Below are positions 1 through 5,866 of a DNA stretch of 7,877 bases, one piece after another. The position numbers were made by a program, and so were the translations under genes. Under the pieces are notes generated by a model, which worked only from the letters and a program-made list of their open reading frames with translations, ran no database searches and was not told where the DNA came from. Within the stretch, counting starts at the first letter, position 1; each line of letters starts with the position of its first letter. Origin of the DNA: Bacteroidales bacterium (lineage in GTDB: Bacteria; Bacteroidota; Bacteroidia; Bacteroidales; ML635J-15); assembly GCA_007130555.1 (NCBI GenBank), contig SLSH01000409.1, forward strand, positions 1-7,877. The letters are read 5' to 3'.

Positions 1-81
1 ATATTTAAAAATTATAATATTTTAAATTTATAATTAAATTTGTGAACGATAATTATATGTTCAATTTAAAATTTAACCGGT

Positions 82-873
82 ATGAAGAACAATTTTTTGA
101 TTTATTTATTATCAATAATGGTAATGTTTTCAATAACTACAATAGGCTGTAATAAAGATGAAAAAGACGATACGGAACCACCGATTAATAATAATGATGA
201 TAACGGAGGAGGTGGAGGAGGAAGCACATCTTGTCCTGCAACATTTACAGACTCAAGAGATAATAATGTTTATCAAACAATAGAAATAGGAGGTCAATGC
301 TGGATGGCGGAAAATTTAAAATATTTACCTTCAGTAGTAAGTTCAAGCCAAAGATCACCATCAACACCTTATTATTATGTTTACGGATATTACAGTACTG
401 ATGTTGATGCTGCTAAAGATACTGATAATTATGATATTTATGGAGTTTTATATAACTGGCCGGCTGCAAAAAATGCCTGCCCTACGGAGTGGAAACTACC
501 AAGCGATGCAGACTGGAAAAAACTGGAAATGGCTCTGAATATGACACAGGATCAAGCAGATGAAACAGAATTCCGAGGAACAAACGAAGGCAGTAAACTT
601 GCAGGCAATGTTTCGCTGTGGTATAACGGCGACTTAAAAAACAATTCTCAATTCGGAACAAGTAACTTTAATGCTCTCCCAGGAGACCATCTTAGCGGTT
701 ACGGACATTTCAACAGTATAAGTTATTACGGCTACTGGTGGAGCTCCTCTGATGCAAGCGATGCAACTGACATTCGTGCATGGTCAAGAGAATTGAGTTT
801 CTCAACACCACAAATAAAACGAACAAACAGTCTTGCTCAATTAGGGTATTCGGTTCGTTGTATTAAAAATTAA
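82..873 (+). CDS. FISUMP-domain surface lipoprotein
   Basis: Predicted lipoprotein of 263 residues with a Fibrobacter succinogenes major paralogous (FISUMP) domain. Residues 1-22 form a signal sequence with a hydrophobic core, ending at a lipobox-like TTIGC with Cys23 as the lipidation site. A low-complexity Asp/Asn/Gly linker (about 24-50, including six consecutive Gly) follows and probably serves as a tether. The domain runs from about 52 to 263. Its hallmarks are the opening TFTDSRDNNVYQTIEIGGQCW block with WMAENLKY (74-81), YGVLYNWPAA (120-129), CPTEWKLPSDADW (133-145), YWWSSS (218-223) and the terminal GYSVRCIKN. The family is common in Bacteroidota surface proteins, but no biochemical role is established, so the function stays open. 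The ATG is chosen because it places the signal peptide at the N-terminus. No convincing promoter was found in the 81 upstream bases, which are very AT-rich. Confidence 0.88.
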   Translation: MKNNFLIYLLSIMVMFSITTIGCNKDEKDDTEPPINNNDDNGGGGGGSTSCPATFTDSRDNNVYQTIEIGGQCWMAENLKYLPSVVSSSQRSPSTPYYYVYGYYSTDVDAAKDTDNYDIYGVLYNWPAAKNACPTEWKLPSDADWKKLEMALNMTQDQADETEFRGTNEGSKLAGNVSLWYNGDLKNNSQFGTSNFNALPGDHLSGYGHFNSISYYGYWWSSSDASDATDIRAWSRELSFSTPQIKRTNSLAQLGYSVRCIKN

Positions 874-893
874 AACTTTTAATTTTTAATACA
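859..893. terminator. 35-bp perfect palindrome at the end of the lipoprotein gene
   Basis: Arms 859-875 and 877-893 are perfect reverse complements (17 bp each) around the single base C876. Except for one G-C pair the arms are A/T only. The palindrome covers the last codons and the TAA stop (871-873) of the FISUMP gene. It could act as a bidirectional transcription stop or an mRNA 3'-end stabiliser, since it contains T-runs in both directions. The low G+C makes it an atypical intrinsic terminator, so the terminator call is inference; the palindrome is directly visible. Confidence 0.55.
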
Positions 894-908
894 TATAGCT
901 GTAAACTC

Positions 909-938
909 TTGATTATATATATATTTTTTTTAGATTTG
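909..938 (+). promoter_or_regulatory. Bacteroidota-type promoter for the MFS gene
   Basis: TTG at 909-911 (-33 element) and TAGATTTG at 931-938 fit the Bacteroidota housekeeping sigma pattern TTG / TAnnTTTG, with 19 bases between them. This predicts a transcript start near 945, about 20 bases upstream of the TTG start codon at 968. It therefore supports that start and separate transcription of the transporter from the lipoprotein gene. Confidence 0.6.
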
Positions 939-967
939 TTTTTTCTAAAATAAACAATACTATAATA

Positions 968-2194
968 TTGAAAAATAACCTGTTACCTTTATATTTTACC
1001 AATTTCTTTGGTGTTTTTAACGACAATTTGTTAAAAGGACTTATTTGTCTTATAGGCGTTTATTGGGTTGCCGAAGAAAATGCATCTGTAGTAATAATGC
1101 TGGCTACAGGTTTTTTGGTTTTACCATTTATTCTTTTTTCCCCTTATGCAGGTTTTTTATCAAAGACTTTGAATAAACAAAAATTTGTTGTTTACCTGAA
1201 AATCGGAGAAAATTTTATTATGCTCCTTGCCGCATTCGGTTTCTGGTCTGAAAACTTATACATTGTAATGTTGGCAATGTTCCTGATGGGTTTACAAAGC
1301 ACGTTCTTTTCGCCCATGAAATTTGCACTTATCAAAGATATCGGAGGTATCGAAAAAAGTTCTATAGGAACAGGAACTATTGAAATGACTACATTTTTAG
1401 GAGTACTCCTTGGAACTTTTCTGGCAGGTATTTTAACAGATATTGAGGAACTCAGAATTTTATGGATTACAGTATGTTTGTTTTCAGTAAGTTTTTCAGG
1501 ACTGTTCAGTGCTCTGTTGATACGCGCAGTTGAGCCAAAACCTCTGACAATCAAAATAAAACCTATGAATTTTGTTAAATATATTATCCGCAAACATAAA
1601 TGGTCAAAATACAATGTGCCGGGGCTAAACACGGTAGTTTTCGGATTATCAATGTTTTGGCTGATTGCAAGTCTGATACAACTGAATTTATTTGTGCATT
1701 GTCCTATTACAATGGGACTGAGCGGAACACAAACAGGACTTATTCTCGCACTTGTTGCAATTTCAATTGGACTGGGTTCATTTTTATCGGGGGTTGCAGC
1801 TAAAAAAAGGGTTGAAACAGGACTAATTCCTATCGGAGGAATTGGTTTTGTATTATCAATATTTTTAATATATATACTAAATCCCGGTACGGTAGTTTTT
1901 ACGATTTTAATAGCTATTGCCGCTTTTATGGCAGGCTTTATGAAAACACCCTTAAATGCATGGATGCAAGTTCATGTGAAAGGCAGAAAACTCGGTGATG
2001 CCATTGCCTACAACAATTTAATCAATTTCATTTTTATCCTAGTCTCAGCAGGAATTTTCGGAATTGCAGAAAGTAATTACGGCTCTCATAAAGTATTTTT
2101 AATTGTCGGAATACTAGCTGTATTTATGATTTTATATTTATTTTTTAAAATTTATGATATAAAAGAAAGCCTGAAAAGGATCTTGAAATTTTGA
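968..2194 (+). CDS. LplT-like MFS transporter (putative lysophospholipid transporter)
   Basis: Polytopic inner-membrane protein of 408 residues, almost entirely hydrophobic segments with short loops, consistent with about 12 transmembrane helices of the major facilitator superfamily. The N-terminal FFGVFNDNLLKGL (13-25), the FLMGLQSTFFSPMKFALIKDI stretch (105-125) and GTIEMTTFLGVLLGT (136-150) resemble the LplT / Aas-type lysophospholipid transporter branch (FLGAFNDN..K, SP.K, NG..E.TTFL). That family flips lysophospholipids inward for re-acylation. No acyltransferase domain or neighbour is present here, so the substrate is inferred from family resemblance only. The start is TTG at 968: no in-frame ATG lies nearby upstream, the next ATG (residue 44) would cut into the second helix, and the promoter ending at 938 gives a short 5' UTR. 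There is no Shine-Dalgarno sequence, usual for this phylum. A more general MFS efflux role remains possible. Confidence 0.8.
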   Translation: MKNNLLPLYFTNFFGVFNDNLLKGLICLIGVYWVAEENASVVIMLATGFLVLPFILFSPYAGFLSKTLNKQKFVVYLKIGENFIMLLAAFGFWSENLYIVMLAMFLMGLQSTFFSPMKFALIKDIGGIEKSSIGTGTIEMTTFLGVLLGTFLAGILTDIEELRILWITVCLFSVSFSGLFSALLIRAVEPKPLTIKIKPMNFVKYIIRKHKWSKYNVPGLNTVVFGLSMFWLIASLIQLNLFVHCPITMGLSGTQTGLILALVAISIGLGSFLSGVAAKKRVETGLIPIGGIGFVLSIFLIYILNPGTVVFTILIAIAAFMAGFMKTPLNAWMQVHVKGRKLGDAIAYNNLINFIFILVSAGIFGIAESNYGSHKVFLIVGILAVFMILYLFFKIYDIKESLKRILKF

Positions 2195-2255
2195 TTTAGG
2201 AAAAAACAGATTATAACAAAATTTTTTTCGTTACCCGCAAATCTGCACCTTGTAG

Positions 2256-2419
2256 TTTTACATCTAAAACTTTTTCATAATATTTATTTTGTTTTGATAA
2301 TTTTTTATTTTTGTAGAAAAAAAATGATTATTTATGATAAATAAAAATGGTAAAAACTATTACAAGCCGCGTAATTTTTTATGTATAATGATGGTTTTTT
2401 CCTTTACTATAACACGTTA
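2256..2419. repeat. Direct repeat DR, copy 1 (promoter plus leader-like sequence)
   Basis: This 164-bp stretch recurs in the same orientation at 3953-4119, at roughly 85-88% identity judged by eye. Conserved parts include the opening ttttacatctaaaactttt, a TATTTTTG box (2306-2313, matching TAnnTTTG), an A-run, the 17-bp palindrome TTATTTATGATAAATAA (2328-2344) and the block encoding MINKNGKN...RNF..IMMVFS. TTTG at 2288-2291 is only 14 bases before the TATTTTTG box, closer than is usual for a -33 element; the same spacing is kept in copy 2. The preceding bases 2195-2255, after the transporter stop, show nothing except a weak CAGATT/AATCTG pair (2207-2212/2240-2245). Confidence 0.8.
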
Positions 2420-2420
2420 G
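2334..2420 (+). pseudogene. Truncated 5' end of a secreted-protein gene (28 codons)
   Basis: ATG at 2334 opens 28 codons, MINKNGKNYYKPRNFLCI then MMVFSFTITR, ending at TAG 2418-2420. Lys/Arg-rich residues followed by a hydrophobic run look like the start of a signal peptide that has lost its continuation. It lies just downstream of the TATTTTTG box inside direct repeat copy 1, and the same leader recurs in copy 2, broken by a stop codon. Reading it as a gene relic is inference. It could instead be a short expressed leader peptide, or simply part of a non-coding repeat. Confidence 0.35.
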
Positions 2421-2425
2421 TGTGC
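2416..2425. repeat. Left boundary motif GTTAGTGTGC
   Basis: GTTAGTGTGC at the inner edge of direct repeat copy 1 matches, as a reverse complement at 9 of 10 positions, GCACGCTAAC at 3582-3591, which spans the stop codon of the RhuM-Fic gene. The pair thus frames the gene. The form GTTAG...CTAAC recalls the simple core sites of integron cassettes, but no full attC structure was demonstrated. Confidence 0.4.
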
Positions 2426-2488
2426 ATTAACAAACGACTGATATAAAGGAACGTCAATTATTAGTGAATGAATTCGAGCAAAAATTGA

Positions 2489-2552
2489 ATACAATTAATT
2501 AGACAAACAAAAATACAATTAATCAACAATAGAATTTAACACTAGTTAAATT
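2489..2552. promoter_or_regulatory. Candidate operator region upstream of the RhuM-Fic gene
   Basis: Two 11-bp direct repeats ATACAATTAAT (2489-2499 and 2513-2523) begin 24 bp apart. They are followed by a perfect 8-bp inverted repeat AATTTAAC-acta-GTTAAATT (2533-2552) that ends 9 bases before the ATG at 2562. Position and symmetry would suit autoregulation by a DNA-binding toxin or RhuM domain, or a partner protein. No TAnnTTTG promoter box was found between 2421 and 2561. In DNA this AT-rich short repeats can arise by chance, so the functional call is tentative. Confidence 0.35.
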
Positions 2553-2561
2553 TTAAAATAA

Positions 2562-3590
2562 ATGTTAGATTTGCTAAAAAGTTATAAAATGAACAATTCA
2601 GAAATTCAAATATTTAGAACGAAAGATGGGAAAACAGAAATTCAGGTAAAACTTGAGAATGAAAGTGTTTGGTTGAATCAGTACCAACTTGAATCTCTTT
2701 TTGAAACAGATAGAACCTCTATTAACAGGCACATTCTTAATGTTTACAAAACAAAAGAATTAGACGAAAACTCAACTTGTGCAAAAATTGCACAAGTTCA
2801 AGAGGAAGGAAATAGAACAATAAAACGTAATATAAAATATTACAATCTTGATGTAATTATTGCTGTAGGTTATCGTGTAAATTCTATTCGTGGAACAGAA
2901 TTTAGAATGTGGGCAAATAAAATTTTAAAAGAATATTTAATAAACGGGTATTCAATCAATGAGAAAGTATTGAAAAAACAAAATGAAAAGCTCACTGACC
3001 TAAAAGAATCAATCAAATTATTAGGAAAAATAACTGACTTAAAAGAACTATCAAATAAAGAAAGTAGTGGATTGATAAAAATAATTACTGATTATGCTTA
3101 TGCTTTAGAAATACTAGACCAATACGATTACCAAAAACTAAAGATTGATGAAACATCAAAAGGAGAAACTTATAAAATCAGTTACCAAGAAGCAATAAGG
3201 CTAATTAATGAAGTGAAACAAAAGTATAGACACCATGAACTTTTTGGAAGAGAAAAAGATGAATCATTTAAAAGTTCTATTTCAACAATTTTTCAAACCT
3301 ATGGTGGCGTTGACTTATATCCTAGTATTGAAGAAAAAGCTGCAAATTTACTTTATTTCATAACAAAGAATCATTCATTCACAGATGGAAATAAAAGGAT
3401 TGCGGCAATGATATTTCTCTACTTTCTTGAAATAAATGGTTTATTATATGACTACGAAGGAAAAAAAAGGATTGCTGATAATGCATTAGTTGCATTGACT
3501 TTAATGATTGCCGTAAGTAATATTGAAGAAAAAGATATGATTATAAAAGTAATTGTAAACCTGATTAACAAAAAAAATAACGCACGCTAA
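2562..3590 (+). CDS. RhuM-like protein fused to a C-terminal Fic/Doc domain
   Basis: Two-domain protein of 342 residues. The N-terminal half (about 12-150) matches the RhuM (virulence protein) family: EIQVKLENESVWLNQYQLESLF, TSINRHI, then YYNLDVIIAVGYRVNS..GTEFRMWA (93-117) and a Lys/Glu-rich probable helix. This part resembles phage-type KilA-N/Bro DNA-binding modules. The C-terminal part (about 205-342) is Fic/Doc-like, with the catalytic loop HSFTDGNKRIA starting at His271. The NKR ending is as in Doc (which phosphorylates its target) rather than the classical HPFxxGNGR of AMPylating Fic enzymes. Such fusions occur in accessory islands and are suspected toxin or defence proteins; the target is unknown. 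No antitoxin gene is visible next to it. An alternative start is ATG 2589 (residue 10), which would give the usual MNNSEIQIF opening. The gene lies between direct repeats, suggesting horizontal acquisition. Confidence 0.85.
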   Translation: MLDLLKSYKMNNSEIQIFRTKDGKTEIQVKLENESVWLNQYQLESLFETDRTSINRHILNVYKTKELDENSTCAKIAQVQEEGNRTIKRNIKYYNLDVIIAVGYRVNSIRGTEFRMWANKILKEYLINGYSINEKVLKKQNEKLTDLKESIKLLGKITDLKELSNKESSGLIKIITDYAYALEILDQYDYQKLKIDETSKGETYKISYQEAIRLINEVKQKYRHHELFGREKDESFKSSISTIFQTYGGVDLYPSIEEKAANLLYFITKNHSFTDGNKRIAAMIFLYFLEINGLLYDYEGKKRIADNALVALTLMIAVSNIEEKDMIIKVIVNLINKKNNAR

Positions 3591-3591
3591 C
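3582..3591. repeat. Right boundary motif GCACGCTAAC, overlapping the stop codon
   Basis: GCACGCTAAC includes the TAA stop (3588-3590) of the RhuM-Fic gene and is the near-perfect inverse (9/10) of GTTAGTGTGC at 2416-2425. It is followed by an imperfect hairpin-forming tract (agcaggctttgc...attgcgggct, 3592-3616). A CTAAC core at the very end of the reading frame followed by foldable DNA is how integron-type cassettes end; that parallel is inference. Confidence 0.4.
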
Positions 3592-3611
3592 AGCAGGCTT
3601 TGCACAATTGC

Positions 3612-3703
3612 GGGCTGTAAAAGTAGCAAAAACTACACTTCGGCACTTCGGCAGGCTCAGTGCTGGCAAGCTCAGTGTCCGTAGTTTTTTATAACTTTGC
3701 CCC
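3612..3703. terminator. Long imperfect hairpin downstream of the RhuM-Fic gene
   Basis: Perfect inner arms AAAAACTAC (3628-3636) and GTAGTTTTT (3681-3689) are extended outward by AAAGT (3622-3626) with ACTTT (3694-3698) and by GGG(C) with CCC near 3612 and 3703. The right arm ends in a T-run, so this may stop transcription from the upstream gene. The loop holds a 15-bp tandem pair (gcaggctcagtgctg 3651-3665, gcaagctcagtgtcc 3666-3680) and CACTTCGGCAGGCT (3644-3657), which belongs to a repeat family seen again at 6392-6419. From 3704 to 3776 only a short TTGAA/TTCAA pair is visible (3724-3728/3741-3745). Confidence 0.5.
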
Positions 3704-3776
3704 TAGCTTTAAAACATTTACGGTTGAAAATCCGCTACCGTTCAATCATTCGTCATTAAATTTTGATAAACTAATA

Positions 3777-3932
3777 CCGATTATAAAAATAATATAGTCC
3801 AAGCTTCGCATGCTTCAGCTCCGCACAGCATAGGTGCTTGTTTGTACTATATTATTTTTTTATCGGCATTAACCAAATTATTAAATTGTAGTACGTATAG
3901 GTATAACTTGGACTATCTACAATTTAATTTGG
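3777..3932. repeat. Folded non-coding tract with overlapping inverted repeats
   Basis: Three stems are visible. Stem A pairs CCGATTATAAAAATAATATAGT-type sequence at 3777-3798 with 3846-3866, continued inward by CAAGC (3800-3804) with GCTTG (3836-3840). Stem B pairs 3873-3891 (CCAAATT..AAATTGTAG, with a 3-base ATT bulge) with CTACAATTTAATTTGG (3917-3932). Stem C pairs ATAGTCCAAG (3794-3803) with CTTGGACTAT (3907-3916). C shares bases with A and reaches into the loop of B, so A and C exclude each other while B plus C would make a pseudoknot. No open reading frame of note is present. It may be a structured RNA, a small mobile element or a recombination site; the sequence alone does not decide. 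Confidence 0.55.
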
Positions 3933-3952
3933 TATAAGCTGGGAATTTTTAT

Positions 3953-4119
3953 TTTTACATCTAAAACTTTTTAATAATTTATTCCTTTGTTTTGATAATT
4001 TTGTATTTTTGCAGAAAAAAAATAATTATTTATGATAAATAAAAATGGTAAAAACCGTAACAATACGCGTAATTTTGTATGAATAATGATGGTTTTTTCT
4101 GTTAGTATAAACACAGTTA
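3953..4119. repeat. Direct repeat DR, copy 2
   Basis: Second copy (167 bp, same orientation) of the repeat at 2256-2419. It keeps the TATTTTTG box (4004-4011), with TTTG at 3986-3989 again 14 bases upstream, and the palindrome TTATTTATGATAAATAA (4026-4042) around the leader ATG. It could provide the promoter for the T9SS protein gene at 4262, giving a leader of about 240 bases; no nearer TAnnTTTG box was found. Recombination between the two copies would delete about 1.7 kb, including the RhuM-Fic gene. Confidence 0.8.
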
Positions 4120-4154
4120 CCAAACAAGCCAAGAAAACCAAAACGACAAAATGA
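4032..4154 (+). pseudogene. Decayed leader/signal-peptide relic with in-frame stop
   Basis: Same frame and leader as the relic at 2334: MINKNGKNRNNTRNFV, then TGA (4080-4082) where copy 1 has TGT (Cys), then IMMVFSVSINTVTKQAKKTKTTK to the next TGA (4152-4154). The single-base change at the stop and loss of any downstream domain suggest a degraded 5' gene end carried with the repeat. The following 4155-4261 holds no supported gene; it reads in frame with the T9SS gene but encodes a hydrophilic stretch that would sit in front of the signal peptide. Confidence 0.35.
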
Positions 4155-4261
4155 AAGACAGGGAATTGGTGTTGGTGCTGACTAACAAACCTAAGGCTAA
4201 TTACGGACACTATTTTAACAACTACGAAAAATTAATTATTAATCTTTTAAATTTAAAACTT

Positions 4262-5866
4262 ATGAGACACACAAAAATTACAGTAATTTTAACGATGATG
4301 TTATTTATCAATGTTCTTTTTCTGCAGGCGCAGGAAGGCTGTTTTGGCATTGGGCATAAGAGCAACGATAATAATACGGGCATGAGTGTTTATACCACTT
4401 CCGATGGTGGTATTTTTATGACGGGGTACGCCAGTGCTTACGGAGAAATCGCTACTAATTTATATGTTGTTCGTTTTGCGTCCAATGGTGATACTTTATG
4501 GACACGAACGATGGGAGGGCAGGCATGGGATTATGGTTTTGACGGTATCGAGACATCTGACGGCGGTTTTCTTGCTGTCGGCTCTACACAGTCCTATGGC
4601 ACTTTTGTACATGATTTCTACGTGGTGAGATTTGATTCTCAGGGCGACACTTTGTGGACCCGTGTTATTGACGGCGCCGGTGATGACAGAAACGATGAAG
4701 CACTTGCTGTTGCAGAAACACCCGAAGGCGGTTTTGCCATAGCAGGTTACTCGTATATTTTCGGCGGATACTACCCAAATGCCTATGTTATTAAATTGAA
4801 TGCCGACGGCGATGTCTTATGGACACGTATTGTGGGTGGTGGCAGCGGTGAAAAAGCCGAAGATATCATAGTTACTAATGATAATGGGCTGGTGGTTGTG
4901 GGAGGCGGCGCCTCGTACAGCGTAGCCAGTTCCGATATGTATATTTTCAAACTTGATGAGGACGGGGATTTGCTGTGGACACGTACTATTGGCGGCAGTC
5001 GCAACGACTATGCCTATGCCGTGGCAGAAACAGCAGACGGTCGTTTGGTTGTAGCCGGGTCCACTAATTCCTATGGTGAAGGTGCAACCGGCTTTTTGGA
5101 AGCTACAGATGCATATATCGTTATGTTTGATTCGGATGGAGACACCATTTGGACACGCACAATTGGCGGTGTCAATAACGAGCAGATTCGTGATATTATT
5201 ATTACCGACGATGGTTATATACTGGCAGCCGGGCATTCGGCAACATACGGACATGGATTTATGGATGCCTATGTTATCAAAATGAATATGGAAGGAGATG
5301 TTGTATGGACAAATACCTACGGTGATAACAATACGAATATGGCTTTCGGGCTTACAGAAGTAGCACAGAACAGATATCTGCTCATAGGGCGGACACATTA
5401 CAGTGCTTATGGTAGGGATGTGTTTTTAGCATGGCTTGACGGTAACGGAAACTCCTGTTGCAAAAACGATTATGGTGGTATTGTGCACAGCGGCGGTATA
5501 ACAGGCAGCGGCGGCATCGCCGGAACAGGAGGTGCAACTATTGACAGTGGCGGAGAAATGGCCTCTTTCTTTGCAAAAGACACCTTGTGCTTAGGACTTG
5601 CAGATATTCAAATAAAAAAGCACCTTTCTTCCATAGTGCTATATCCTAATCCCACTTCAGACATACTGAATATAATGATTGAAACAAATATCACTGAACC
5701 TCTGAATATTAGCTTATATTCAATACAGGGACAAAAACTTTGGGAAGCGTTTATCAGACATGATGAAGTCTTTACAAAAGACGTGAGCGAACTAAATTCA
5801 GGCATTTACATTATAAAAGTTCACCATAAAGAAGGAATAAATACAAGGAAGCTCATTGTAAAATAA
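4262..5866 (+). CDS. Secreted seven-repeat beta-propeller-like protein with T9SS type A sorting domain
   Basis: Predicted exported protein of 534 residues. A signal peptide covers about 1-24 (MRHTKITVIL..., hydrophobic core, ending near LQAQ). From about 41 to 400 there are seven consecutive repeats of roughly 45-58 residues with the pattern (D)xYVV(R/K)F-D-xxGDTLWTRTIGG...ETxDGGFxxAGxTxSYG; seven such units suggest a closed seven-bladed propeller. A Gly-rich linker follows (405-431). The C-terminal domain (about 457-534: SSIVLYPNPTSDILNI, YSIQGQKLWE, LNSGIYIIKV, RKLIVK) is the T9SS type A sorting signal, so the protein should cross the outer membrane and be released or anchored at the surface. 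The start at ATG 4262 is preferred over ATG 4151, because the longer form puts 37 polar residues before the signal peptide. By eye its G+C is clearly higher than the flanks. Ligand or activity is unknown. Confidence 0.88.
   Translation: MRHTKITVILTMMLFINVLFLQAQEGCFGIGHKSNDNNTGMSVYTTSDGGIFMTGYASAYGEIATNLYVVRFASNGDTLWTRTMGGQAWDYGFDGIETSDGGFLAVGSTQSYGTFVHDFYVVRFDSQGDTLWTRVIDGAGDDRNDEALAVAETPEGGFAIAGYSYIFGGYYPNAYVIKLNADGDVLWTRIVGGGSGEKAEDIIVTNDNGLVVVGGGASYSVASSDMYIFKLDEDGDLLWTRTIGGSRNDYAYAVAETADGRLVVAGSTNSYGEGATGFLEATDAYIVMFDSDGDTIWTRTIGGVNNEQIRDIIITDDGYILAAGHSATYGHGFMDAYVIKMNMEGDVVWTNTYGDNNTNMAFGLTEVAQNRYLLIGRTHYSAYGRDVFLAWLDGNGNSCCKNDYGGIVHSGGITGSGGIAGTGGATIDSGGEMASFFAKDTLCLGLADIQIKKHLSSIVLYPNPTSDILNIMIETNITEPLNISLYSIQGQKLWEAFIRHDEVFTKDVSELNSGIYIIKVHHKEGINTRKLIVK

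Noticed and set aside
1192..1632. 146-codon frame on the minus strand
   Set aside because: Lies wholly within the transporter gene, has no family resemblance, and is explained as an antisense shadow.
2324..2344. MIIYDK mini-frame starting at 2324 in the repeat
   Set aside because: Only six codons and out of frame with the conserved leader; not supported as a gene.
3777..3932. CRISPR array or tRNA-like fold
   Set aside because: The repeats are inverted and overlapping, not regularly spaced direct repeats, and no cloverleaf or CCA end could be drawn.
3591..4119. Complete integron attC site after the RhuM-Fic gene
   Set aside because: A CTAAC core and foldable DNA are present, but the only downstream GTTAG core is about 510 bp away, far too long for an attC; only a boundary resemblance is claimed.
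3971..4210. 79-codon minus-strand frame with a hydrophobic stretch
   Set aside because: Covers the direct repeat and its leader relic on the wrong strand, with no family match.
4151..4261. Upstream ATG giving a 571-residue form of the T9SS protein
   Set aside because: It would put 37 polar residues ahead of a clear signal peptide; the ATG at 4262 gives a normal secreted protein.
4817..5398. 193-codon frame on the minus strand, Cys- and Ile-rich
   Set aside because: Antisense shadow of the repeated propeller gene; its internal repetition simply mirrors the blade repeats.
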